From NCBI GenBank assembly GCA_001798185.1, contig MGRM01000009.1:149745-213744 (forward strand): a DNA stretch of 64,000 bases, in the 5' to 3' direction. Under the pieces are notes generated by a model. It made no database searches, was not told the origin of the DNA, and saw only the letters and a list, made by a program, of their open reading frames with translations. A program made the translations under genes and the position numbers. Positions 41,801 through 48,841 of the stretch are shown here, piece by piece. Each line of letters starts with the position of its first letter. Within the stretch, counting starts at the first letter, position 1. Source of the stretch: Deltaproteobacteria bacterium RIFCSPHIGHO2_02_FULL_44_16. GTDB lineage: Bacteria > UBA10199 > 2-02-FULL-44-16.

Positions 41801-43061
41801 AATCTGCGTGACCAGTCATCCCACCAGGTGAGAGAGGATCAACGTCAGAAGAGATCCTCCATCCTGTTGTTCCTTCTGGAACGGTGACAGGAAATTTAAA
41901 CTGAAACGTAATGCGCGGAAGCGGTACCGGATGAGATGCAGGACAAATTGATATTTTTGTGATTGGATCATGGACTGGCTGCGCCATATGACTCTTGTGA
42001 TCAGCAGAGTCGAGATTCACTCCATCCCAACACTGCGGGAAAATAACGCTCCACATGAGCGTATCCCCTTGAGCACATGAGGGAATAAAGGATGAAAAAT
42101 CTTTAGAACTCGTAATCGGTTTTGAGAGACAATTAAACTGATTGATTCCGACACTCTGCGGTTCAGTCGCTTTTCCATTTCCAGAAATCATTCGAAGTCC
42201 AACTGGCATGGCTTCAATCAAACGATGATCCACGGCACCATGTTTATAATAAATATTCGCCGGCTTGGGATGCACAACATTGCCATCGGCATCAAAAAGA
42301 GCAGGGACCCAATAGGACGAACGGTTCAGTGTTCCACCCTGACAGGTCGAGCCACCACTGGTGCGAATACTGACATTGGTCGAAAATTCGTCGATCGCAT
42401 CATTGCCGAAAAAAAGGTGAAGATGCGAATGACCTCCTTGTCCCGGAAAAACAATGGGATCGTTGTAGCTCCCATGTGAAAAGGCGCAGATCGTTCGAAA
42501 GTTTGCGCCAAACGGCGCTGCGGGAACAAAGGGTCGATCGGCTTTGCGAAGGCCTTGTCTTAAGTTCAGACTATTATCGACATCGATTTTGCGCGACGCA
42601 CTTGTCGTTTCATTTCCGGATGTATCGCGCGCTTTGACGATGACCAGATGCGAGGTTCGATCCACAAATATTTTTGTATCGAGTGATATTTCGTAAGGAG
42701 CAGTGGTGTCAGTATCGATGACCTGTCCATCGACGAGAAAACTCACACTCTCAACACCAACATCGTCGAGAGCTTTTGCCTGAAGCAGGATCGTATTGGA
42801 AACATCTTCTCCATGATACGAAGGTGAAAGTATAAAGACGATCGGCGCAACGATATCTGGGCCAGAGACTGGAGGATTGAGTGGTGACGGTGGCGCTTCC
42901 GGTTGAAATTCTTTAACGAGAAACCCATCAATCGGATCGATCGCTATGGCTTTGTGATCAACATCATTCTCGAAAAAATCGATTCCCCCTTCTCCTAATG
43001 AACCACACGATGTGTTTAGACAAAACGACACCCATAGGGCAAGCCCCAAAATCCTCTTCAT
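38832..43061 (-). CDS. Giant multidomain lipoprotein: Ig-like, DUF1996, metallophosphatase and glycosidase-like domains
   Basis: 1,409 residues. The signal peptide ends in lipobox NTSC. Domains in order: an Ig-like domain (~60-165, 'VGVESVSFLVDGQ'); DUF1996 (~180-460, 'FSHGSYNDPIVFPGQGGHSH' then 'LHLFFGND'); a Pro linker; a calcineurin-type phosphatase (~480-780, 'FKIAFTGDMNG', 'DLLMIQGDLNYNNDP', 'MGHHDVPW', 'ATAHNHVYARSY'); a long Pro/Glu linker; and a C-terminal glycoside-hydrolase-like region (~860-1409, 'VYLEYGNEVWNGAYPYS', 'LLAYEGGQHLV'). GGGGGGAG precedes the start. A secreted or surface enzyme acting on polysaccharide plus phosphate esters is plausible. Confidence 0.85.
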   Translation of the reverse strand: MKRILGLALWVSFCLNTSCGSLGEGGIDFFENDVDHKAIAIDPIDGFLVKEFQPEAPPSPLNPPVSGPDIVAPIVFILSPSYHGEDVSNTILLQAKALDDVGVESVSFLVDGQVIDTDTTAPYEISLDTKIFVDRTSHLVIVKARDTSGNETTSASRKIDVDNSLNLRQGLRKADRPFVPAAPFGANFRTICAFSHGSYNDPIVFPGQGGHSHLHLFFGNDAIDEFSTNVSIRTSGGSTCQGGTLNRSSYWVPALFDADGNVVHPKPANIYYKHGAVDHRLIEAMPVGLRMISGNGKATEPQSVGINQFNCLSKPITSSKDFSSFIPSCAQGDTLMWSVIFPQCWDGVNLDSADHKSHMAQPVHDPITKISICPASHPVPLPRITFQFKFPVTVPEGTTGWRISSDVDPLSPGGMTGHADWFNGWDDEIVRTFVTKCLNAGLDCTNGELGDGTQLVGFLHGRGTIESPPVSSPPPPPPPPAPDPNATPVNFKIAFTGDMNGTVGGEALLQLIHDEGTDLLMIQGDLNYNNDPGEWERLIDQYLGSDFPLLISMGHHDVPWDTYFSKMQSRISRISGLTCSGGLGVNQTCDYRGMRFVLSGAGIAGTDHTSYIRNAFAASASMWRICSMHNNLDSYKASINLPQEECRNAGAILATAHNHVYARSYLFDNLAARHVVSTNNTMHIDYGQTFGFISGLGGRSVEFLKNQWLGQEAWFAANYGTLQNGNFGALFCEFNKDGVANEAACYFKDIDGNIADSFRLVSDVVPGQGLPPETTPVPEPPPVPQPEPTPVPSPKPIPAPVPEPSPAPTPEPQPEPAPDPEPTPTPQPPHPSYVNASSPLGVNLGTFGYWSPEWVVLDGMKSSGGWYTQCNKYRPDGNPSSCPASGWDTKEQAKLDLDADGWVKSLPAIDDANAAYRYASAFIHGHIKGAHYPGGQYIVLYDGEGVIEYEMDAVKNVAASSLGRDVIDVRPNAGILLRIRKTDPNHTGNYIRNIRVLPPGGTCDGDSLSFHADASSCSGVFSSFEENYATQIFHPLFLQKIAKFKTLRFLHFTQVNEMFIQEWDQRTLISDARWSDSYKGAPPEVMIEMANKTGADPWIEMQHAASDDFVRQYALLTKSLLGSQQKVYLEYGNEVWNGAYPYSIGGNYMTQKGLQQWPQQTDPNIAKLNWFAKRTVEMCNIWKQVFTGEESRVVCVMGSQAASIGVSNQELSCPLYAAENGGKTCGSQIDALAIAPYFGFMVDTGNVAAVRSWMADADGGVDKVFQELFAGGLLNSAQAPVPPGGIPATLQVAFQYMDRSFQVAAAHGVDLLAYEGGQHLVVRGAILDDQYKDVHDLLANVNRDPRMGQLYTQYLNGWKARGGELFVLFDSVGTYGKHGYWGLLEYQDQPGSAKYNAVMDFIDENPIWF

Positions 43062-43281
43062 ACTCCCCCCTCTCCCTTTTCTCGAAAACAGTAGCTCCTC
43101 GTGCTACCAAGAGAGAAAGTCGAGCAACACCCATGCCAATAAATTTTATAAGTGCTTATTTAAAAAGTGGAATGATAAACAGAGGTTCATTCGGCTCAAA
43201 AAAAACCCAGATGATCAACCGATCAATGTGAGAATAAAAAAAACGTCAAACTTCTCATATTGAAAGAGAAAAATCGTTGGC

Positions 43282-43353
43282 AGACCAAAAGGTGCCTGAC
43301 ATCTTTTTGGCACGGTATGAGTGCAAAAAAGTGTCTGGCACTGCTTTTGGTCT
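43282..43353. repeat. REP-like palindrome, copy 2
   Basis: Arms AGACCAAAAGGTGCCTGACA and GTGTCTGGCACTGCTTTTGG, with the internal TTTTTGGCAC/GTGCAAAAAA pair; nearly the same as 623-692. It forms a pair with copy 3, 10 bases away. Confidence 0.85.
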
Positions 43354-43362
43354 GCAACGATC

Positions 43363-43430
43363 GCCAAAAGAAGTGTCAGGCAGTTTCTTGCATAAACCCC
43401 ATGCCAGAAATCACCCAGACACCTTTTGAC
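43363..43430. repeat. REP-like palindrome, copy 3
   Basis: Arms GCCAAAAGAAGTGTCAGGCA and CCAGACACCTTTTG, with the arm order reversed relative to copy 2. Upstream of the P-loop gene at 43584. The 522-base gap 43062-43583 holds this pair and the repeat at 43505; nothing else was seen. Confidence 0.8.
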
Positions 43431-43504
43431 TCACAGAAAGTCGCTTGACCAGCTAGATGAGATTCTCTATGTACGCCAGACCGCGCGCGAAGAAGCATCA
43501 TCTC

Positions 43505-43562
43505 GTTCATGCTGAGCTTGTCGAAGCATGGGCCCACCCTTCGACAAGCTCAGGGTGAGCGG
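43505..43562. repeat. Dispersed repeat, CTTCGACAAGCTCAGG type
   Basis: GCTGAGCTTGTCGAAG and CTTCGACAAGCTCAGG are inverted arms around ten bases; a very common intergenic repeat. An upstream ORF extension here (MLSLSKHGPTLRQAQGER) is repeat-derived, so the gene start is placed after it at 43584. Confidence 0.85.
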
Positions 43563-43583
43563 AATCTAAAAAGAGGAGCCATT

Positions 43584-44327
43584 GTGACTCAAACATTTGA
43601 CCATCTTTTACTTTTAGGCCGCCCGGCTGCGGGAAAAAGCGAATTCATCGATTTCATGAAAAAAACGTCAGATAATGATCGTGCTCGCGATTTTCACATC
43701 GGAAACTTCGAAGAGCTCGACGATTTTGTCTGGCTTTGGGAAAAATTTGTCGAAGACGATCTCTGGCAAGCAGCTGGGTTTCCGCGCCTTTACTCCGATA
43801 AATTCGATGGAGGTCGCAATTGTGGTCTCAAATCAAACAAAGGCGAACTTTTCGACTTCATGTTTGCTCGTTTTAATCATGAGGCCAAAAAGCATTTTCT
43901 CAATCGCTCTGATTTTTACCACGATGGCACGCTCGTGATTGAATTCGCACGTGGCGGCAAAGATGGCTACACTCGTGCACTCCCACGACTCTCCAATGAA
44001 ATCCTGGAACGAGCCGCGATTCTCTACGTAAAAGTTTCCTACGAAGAATCGTGTCGTCGCAATGAAGCTCGTTACCGAGAAAAATTGGCTCATTCGGTGT
44101 TAGCACACAAAGTTCCAGATGAAACACTCGACCATTTTTATCGTTTGGATGATTGGGACACACTCACTCAAGAACGAAAAGAAGGAGTGCTCGACATCAA
44201 AGGCATTCACATTCCTTTTGTCACGATGCTGAACGAACCTGAACTGACAGAACGCGAACCCCTTGCGAAGCGCTATGGTTCTGCACTCCAAAAGTTATGG
44301 CAATTGTACAAGCATTCCCCCTCTTAG
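43584..44327 (+). CDS. P-loop NTPase/kinase-like protein, tandem copy 1
   Basis: A 247-residue P-loop protein. 'LLLLGRPAAGKSEFIDFMKK' is a kinase-type Walker A near the N-terminus. It continues 'FHIGNFEELDDFVWLWEKF', 'TLVIEFARGGKDGYTRALP' and 'RAAILYVKVSYEESCRRNEARY'. It may phosphorylate a small molecule, but no named family was recognised. The GTG at 43584 with AGAGGAG is the start. The paralogue at 44551 begins the same way with GTG. REP-like palindromes precede both. Confidence 0.82.
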   Translation: MTQTFDHLLLLGRPAAGKSEFIDFMKKTSDNDRARDFHIGNFEELDDFVWLWEKFVEDDLWQAAGFPRLYSDKFDGGRNCGLKSNKGELFDFMFARFNHEAKKHFLNRSDFYHDGTLVIEFARGGKDGYTRALPRLSNEILERAAILYVKVSYEESCRRNEARYREKLAHSVLAHKVPDETLDHFYRLDDWDTLTQERKEGVLDIKGIHIPFVTMLNEPELTEREPLAKRYGSALQKLWQLYKHSPS

Positions 44328-44381
44328 GATAAGAGGGGGTAAGAGGGCGTTACGATCTCGATCGTATTCGATCTTTTGCGA

Positions 44382-44449
44382 GCCAAAAGGTGTCTGGCAG
44401 ATTTCTGGCATGATGTTAATGCCAGAAACTGCCTGACACTTCTTTTGGC
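44382..44449. repeat. REP-like palindrome, copy 4
   Basis: Arms GCCAAAAGGTGTCTGGCA and TGCCTGACACTTCTTTTGGC, with the inner TTTCTGGCAT/ATGCCAGAAA pair. Twelve bases from copy 5; both precede the second P-loop gene. Confidence 0.85.
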
Positions 44450-44460
44450 GATGAAAGTAC

Positions 44461-44533
44461 AGACCAAAAGAAGTGCCAGACGCTTTCTGAAACAACAAAC
44501 GTTCCAGAAAGTCGTCAGGCACCTTTTGGTCTG
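44461..44533. repeat. REP-like palindrome, copy 5
   Basis: Arms AGACCAAAAGAAGTGCCAGA and CGTCAGGCACCTTTTGGTCT. It ends 18 bases before the GTG start of the second P-loop gene. Confidence 0.85.
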
Positions 44534-44550
44534 TGCGAGAAAGGAATATT

Positions 44551-45279
44551 GTGACCCGAACATTTGACCGTCTCTTTGTGCTTGGCCGTCCTGCTTCAGG
44601 AAAATCAGAATTTCTCGATTTCATGAAAAAAATTTCAGATGCCGAACGTGCTGAGCGTTTTCATATCGGCAAAATGAAGATCCTTGACGACTTCGTTTGG
44701 CTTTGGGAACATTTTGAAGAAGACGATATGTGGGAAGAGCTCATCGGAAAACGTTTTCATTCAGAGCGATTGGAACATGGCTATATGAATTCACCTGAAA
44801 TTTTCGATCTCACGATGAAAAAATTTAATCATCTTATTTCACGTGATTTTCTCGACAAAGAGGATTTCTACAAAGACCATACACTTCTCATTGAATTTGC
44901 GCGTGGGGGCGAAAAACCTTACAAAAATGCGCTTTCTCTTTTGCTCCCCGAAATTTTTCAGAGAGCTGCCATCCTTTATATTGAAGTCCGCGGAGAGGAA
45001 TCGGTTCGGCGAAATAATGCTCGTTACAAGGAAAAGTTAAAACATTCTATTTTGGCGCATAAAGTTCCTGACGAAGTCATGGCTCGTTATTATAAAGAAG
45101 ATGATTGGAAAATGTTAACGGAAAAAAGGGATGATGGATTCTTAACATTGAAAGGAGCGAAGCTCCCTTTCGTTACGATGAACAATGAACCTGAATCAGT
45201 TGACCCGAGCGTCCTCGGTTGCCGCTACGAAGCTGCGCTTTCCCATTTGTGGGGTCTCTTCTCGGGAATGAGAACCTAA
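44551..45279 (+). CDS. P-loop NTPase/kinase-like protein, tandem copy 2
   Basis: A 242-residue paralogue of the preceding gene: 'LFVLGRPASGKSEFLDFMKK', 'FHIGKMKILDDFVWLWEHF', 'TLLIEFARGGEKPYKNAL', 'NNARYKEKLKHSILAHKVPD'. The start is GTG 44551 with AAAGGAA. The last ~84 bases overlap antisense with the 3' end of the membrane-protein gene, but the C-terminus 'RYEAALSHLWGLF' aligns with the paralogue's 'RYGSALQKLWQLY', so this stop is right. Confidence 0.83.
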   Translation: MTRTFDRLFVLGRPASGKSEFLDFMKKISDAERAERFHIGKMKILDDFVWLWEHFEEDDMWEELIGKRFHSERLEHGYMNSPEIFDLTMKKFNHLISRDFLDKEDFYKDHTLLIEFARGGEKPYKNALSLLLPEIFQRAAILYIEVRGEESVRRNNARYKEKLKHSILAHKVPDEVMARYYKEDDWKMLTEKRDDGFLTLKGAKLPFVTMNNEPESVDPSVLGCRYEAALSHLWGLFSGMRT

Positions 45280-46392
45280 CCCAACTCCTTTTTGAGACGA
45301 TGCGTTCATGGCAGGATTCGTGATTTTTCCTTGTCGAGCCTTTGCTCTTTTCTCTACGACAGCACGCCATGCAAGGAAGAAAATAGCTCCAAGAATCAAC
45401 GCCACTCCCGCGAGTTGAGAGACATCGGGGCTTTTGGATCCGAAATAAAATGCCAATAAATAGGTTGAAATCACCCCCGAAACCACACTTGACGCGCGAT
45501 TGGCAGGAACCGTAAAGGTATTCTCGCGTTTATCGAGGAAAATAAGGCTTCCAAAGAGACCAGTCCCATATGAAAAAAAGCCGATGAAGAAAATCGGCCA
45601 GAAGTATTGCGTCAAAGGAATGGCACTAAAACCGTACCAGAGCATTCCTGGAACCGTATCGGCATTCATGTTCCTGCCAAAAAGTGCGATGACAAGAAGA
45701 GAGCCAAAGAGGACGATATTGGCTGTTAACTGCTCTTCCGTAAAGTAACGACGACGTTCAATGGAATCATCACTCTTCGCGCGATTACTCATAAAGAGAA
45801 TGCGAATAAAATAGGAAAAAAGATAAAGACCGATGTTGATCCCTGCCGCAACGGTGAGCGCCGCTCCTGCCTTGCTTAAAAACGAAACCAAAAGGGCTGC
45901 AAAACTTAATCCCGCCGCAACCCATGAAGGCCAATAGATGTGGCGTTTTCTCTTCCGTGCGAGAAAATCAATCATCGGCGCCATCACCAGCACGCCTCCA
46001 CGCATGAGGAGCATGGCAAAGACAATCGAAATCCCGTCAAAAGTATAGGCAAGGGTTGTCGTCATAATCACGCCTGCAGTACAGAGACCGGAAATAAACG
46101 TGAACCATTGTGGACGAGGAAGGGTGAGATGACCCACGCGAAATTTTGTCGTGTATTTCCACCAACCAGCAAGCGTAATAAACATCAGCATCCCAAAGCT
46201 GCTGGCAAAAACAACGACGGGTTGAATTTGAAAACCGGTGAAACCAACTCCATTCATCCCTTCAAACATGCCCTTCGTAATCATTTTCGTCATCATGGAA
46301 TAAGGAATGTAGGAAGCGAAATAGCCAAAACAGAGGCCGAAGATGCCGATCGCTGCAAGGCGTTTAGCCCAGGTTGATGTCTGTTGATTCAT
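45196..46392 (-). CDS. Multi-pass membrane protein (EamA/DMT-like)
   Basis: 398 residues with about ten hydrophobic helices ('LAAIGIFGLCFGYFASYIPYS', 'SFGMLMFITLAGWW', 'GISIVFAMLLMRGGVLVMAP', 'LAGVALILGAIFFLAWRAVV'). The EamA-like halves and 'MRGGVLVMAPMIDF' resemble drug/metabolite transporters, but this is not certain. The hydrophilic C-terminal tail ('SSQKGVGLGSHSREE...') runs 84 bases into the convergent P-loop gene, an unusual tail-to-tail overlap. Confidence 0.78.
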   Translation of the reverse strand: MNQQTSTWAKRLAAIGIFGLCFGYFASYIPYSMMTKMITKGMFEGMNGVGFTGFQIQPVVVFASSFGMLMFITLAGWWKYTTKFRVGHLTLPRPQWFTFISGLCTAGVIMTTTLAYTFDGISIVFAMLLMRGGVLVMAPMIDFLARKRKRHIYWPSWVAAGLSFAALLVSFLSKAGAALTVAAGINIGLYLFSYFIRILFMSNRAKSDDSIERRRYFTEEQLTANIVLFGSLLVIALFGRNMNADTVPGMLWYGFSAIPLTQYFWPIFFIGFFSYGTGLFGSLIFLDKRENTFTVPANRASSVVSGVISTYLLAFYFGSKSPDVSQLAGVALILGAIFFLAWRAVVEKRAKARQGKITNPAMNASSQKGVGLGSHSREETPQMGKRSFVAATEDARVN

Positions 46393-46427
46393 ATTTTCTC
46401 CTTCATGTTTAAGCCTGTTTCAAGGAA

Positions 46428-46575
46428 TGTCATCGCGAGCTTCCGTAGGAAGCGTGGCGATCTGACCGAAGGTCATCCTGAGGCAAAGCCGAAGGATCTC
46501 CCGGAGATCCCTCGCTTCCGCTCGGGACGACACCTTGTGTCGGATTGCTTCGTCGCTGACGCTCCTCGCAATGAC
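46428..46575. repeat. Compound dispersed repeat
   Basis: Outer ends GTCATCGCGAGC and CTCGCAATGAC (the same family as 38700-38815) enclose a second repeat type, CATCCTGAGGCAAAGCCGAA to CTTCCGCTCGGGACGACA. One element appears nested in another. Confidence 0.7.
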
Positions 46576-46594
46576 AAACGAAGTAAAACAGACC

Positions 46595-47548
46595 TTACTC
46601 TAATCCTGCAATAATCGATGTTTTATAATACGGTTCACCACCAGGAATCATTTCCTGAACGGTCTTCCCATTTTTTGAAACAATACGACGCACTTCATCA
46701 TAATCTTCATCGCTTGTCGGGATGAATCCTTCTATATTATAAAGTTCGCGAAGCGATGTTTTCCCGAGATCTGTCGTTGCAAATTCCTGCAACGCGGTCA
46801 CAAGTTTCGTCTTCACTTCAGGTGAAAGATTTCGTCGTAGAGCTATAGCGCCTGTCGGCATCTGCTTCGTAATATCCAGAATCGCAACCTTCCTCACTAC
46901 ATCAGGATAAAGATCGACCACGCCGATACGAGCATCTGTGGCACTACCATCAGGAGCTGGTGATGCATAATAAACAAAAGCAGCATCGGCTTTTCCGGTG
47001 TAGACATCGGCAGCAGCTTGATAGTGACTCCCCGCAAAATATTTTTCCTTCAGTTTAATTCCCTTTTCCTTCAAATAGTCGAGGGCATAGAGATAACCGG
47101 TAGTTGAGTAGACATCGACAAACGCAATCTTTTTTCCATTCAGGTCTGCTGGAGTTTTGATGTGAGCATCAGCACGAACAAGCACTTCTCCTTGATAATA
47201 GCTCTGCTGCGGAGCATAGACATAACGAAGACTTGCTTCGACCTTGGCATAATCACGGGCAAGAAGATAGCCAAGCGTATTCATAAAAGCCACATCAGTT
47301 TTTTTCTGACCAAAGTCTTTGACGATCGTCACAAAATCAGCCGTTGGAACGGTTTCAATCACCAGACCAGTTTTTTCTTGAAGAAAATTTTTCAGCAGAA
47401 ATGCATTTTTTTCGACGGTTTCATTACTTTTCAATGGCATGAGATAGAAGCGAACAGGATTTGCGCTCGTTCCAACTTCTCCCTTTCGTCCTGAACAACC
47501 CGCAGCAAGAAAGAGAAGAAGGATAAGAGAAATATTCTTTAAACGCAT
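46595..47548 (-). CDS. PhnD-type phosphate/phosphonate-binding lipoprotein
   Basis: A 317-residue substrate-binding lipoprotein with lipobox LAAGC. PhnD-type motifs: 'VRFYLMPLKSNETVEKNA', 'DVAFMNTLGYLL', 'GEVLVRADAHIKTPADLNG' and 'VDVYSTTGYLYALDYLKE'. Related proteins bind phosphonate, phosphite or phosphate for an ABC transporter. No permease or ATPase gene is adjacent, so it may serve a system encoded elsewhere. Confidence 0.85.
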   Translation of the reverse strand: MRLKNISLILLLFLAAGCSGRKGEVGTSANPVRFYLMPLKSNETVEKNAFLLKNFLQEKTGLVIETVPTADFVTIVKDFGQKKTDVAFMNTLGYLLARDYAKVEASLRYVYAPQQSYYQGEVLVRADAHIKTPADLNGKKIAFVDVYSTTGYLYALDYLKEKGIKLKEKYFAGSHYQAAADVYTGKADAAFVYYASPAPDGSATDARIGVVDLYPDVVRKVAILDITKQMPTGAIALRRNLSPEVKTKLVTALQEFATTDLGKTSLRELYNIEGFIPTSDEDYDEVRRIVSKNGKTVQEMIPGGEPYYKTSIIAGLE

Positions 47549-47646
47549 AGCGCCTCCGAAATGTGGGAAAGTGAAGATGACCTATCATGCAAACGCTTTT
47601 TTGCAAGCTTTCTTGCTCTCATCATCTTCCATTGATACAAGCGCTC

Positions 47647-48672
47647 ATGACCTCTCTACAACGAACCTTTCGGGCATTTCGCCATTATAATTTTCGACTT
47701 TATTTCGGTGGACAATTTATTTCTCTCATCGGCAGTTGGGCACACTCAACTGCTCTTTCATGGCTTATCTGGAGAATGACGCAATCCTCGCTTCTCCTCG
47801 GCGTTATCGGTTTTTCGAGCCAATTCCCCATTCTTCTTTTGGGATTGTTTGGGGGCGTCATTGCTGATCGTTGGAATCGACATCGTATTCTTCTCGTCGC
47901 CCAAACGCTCGCCATGATCGCCTCTTTTCTTCTCGTTTTTTTAATGGTCACGCATAAACTTAATCTCTGGAATGTGGCCATCATCAGTTTTTTTCTCGGC
48001 ATCGTCTTTGCCTTCGAATTTCCAGCGCGACTCACCTTTCTCATGGATGTCGTAGGTCGCGGCGATCTTCTCAATGCTATATCGCTTCACTCAGCAATGT
48101 TTCATATCTCTCGTATGATTGGACCTGTGGCTGCAGGATTTATTGTTGCTTGGAAAGATGAAAGTCTCTGTTTTCTTTTCGATGGTTTTACCTTTCTCAT
48201 TTTCATCGTGACTCTTCTCATGATGCGTCGCAGCGATCTGATGCCGATGGAAATAAAACAGGAACAGAAACACGTCATGGAATCCATTTGTGAGGGAATT
48301 CGCTATGCGTGGAGAGATCCCACCACGCGCCTTGAAATATTTCTCGTGATCATTATGGGTTCAGCAGGATTTTCATTTATAGCGCTCATGCCTGTCTTTG
48401 CCGATCATATCTACGGAGGTTCAAGTATCGAATTTGGCGGCCTCATGGCAGCTTCAGGCATGGGCGCGATGGTGAGCGCACTGAGTCTTGCACGTCGTGA
48501 ACACTCTTCTCATCTTCTTTCCGTTGCAACGAAATCGATGATTCTCTTTTCTCTTCTTCTTTTGGTGTTCTCTCAGATAAAAATTTTATGGATGGGGATC
48601 TCGCTTCTTTTCATCCTCGGTTTTTTTATGAATCGCGTTGTTGCACATCAAAAACTACGTATAGTGAATTAA
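47647..48672 (+). CDS. MFS (EntS/MFS_3-like) transporter, truncated
   Basis: 341 residues. 'FRAFRHYNFRLYFGGQFISLIGSW' and 'ALSWLIWRMTQSSLLLGVIG' are the MFS_3 start; 'GGVIADRWNRHRIL' is the conserved loop 2-3 motif; about ten helices are seen. MFS_3 proteins are usually over 400 residues, so roughly the last two helices are missing. The C-terminus ends ('AHQKLRIVN') inside the 125-bp element 48660-48784, which appears to have interrupted it. Start ATG 47647 is preferred to upstream alternatives. Confidence 0.82.
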   Translation: MTSLQRTFRAFRHYNFRLYFGGQFISLIGSWAHSTALSWLIWRMTQSSLLLGVIGFSSQFPILLLGLFGGVIADRWNRHRILLVAQTLAMIASFLLVFLMVTHKLNLWNVAIISFFLGIVFAFEFPARLTFLMDVVGRGDLLNAISLHSAMFHISRMIGPVAAGFIVAWKDESLCFLFDGFTFLIFIVTLLMMRRSDLMPMEIKQEQKHVMESICEGIRYAWRDPTTRLEIFLVIIMGSAGFSFIALMPVFADHIYGGSSIEFGGLMAASGMGAMVSALSLARREHSSHLLSVATKSMILFSLLLLVFSQIKILWMGISLLFILGFFMNRVVAHQKLRIVN

Positions 48673-48784
48673 CTTTTAGTATGTCATCCTCGCGAAAGCG
48701 GGGATCCAGAAAAGCTGATGCTACCTGGATTCCTGCTTTCGCAGGAATGACACCGTACTCATGAAAAAAAATGAATTCACTATA
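48660..48784. repeat. 125-bp MITE-like element with nested hairpin
   Basis: Terminal repeats TATAGTGAATT and AATTCACTATA, with inner GTCATCCTCGCGAAAGCGGGG / CCTGCTTTCGCAGGAATGAC-type arms (a common genomic repeat). It overlaps the 3' end of the MFS gene. Confidence 0.85.
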
Positions 48785-48786
48785 GA

Positions 48787-48816
48787 AAAATAAAAGGCGA
48801 CCAGGTGGTCGCCTTG
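48787..48816 (-). terminator. Terminator of the porin gene
   Basis: On the minus strand: GGCGACCACCTGGTCGCC hairpin then TTTTATTTTTC. It lies 26 bases after the porin stop. Confidence 0.85.
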
Positions 48817-48841
48817 AGTAAAACATCTCTATAACTTTTCC

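Noticed and set aside
43509-43583. N-terminal extension (MLSLSKHGPTLRQ...) of the first P-loop gene
   Set aside because: Encoded by a dispersed repeat; the paralogue starts at the equivalent GTG.
43282-44533. CRISPR array
   Set aside because: The units are palindromic, differ in sequence and spacing, and no cas genes are present.
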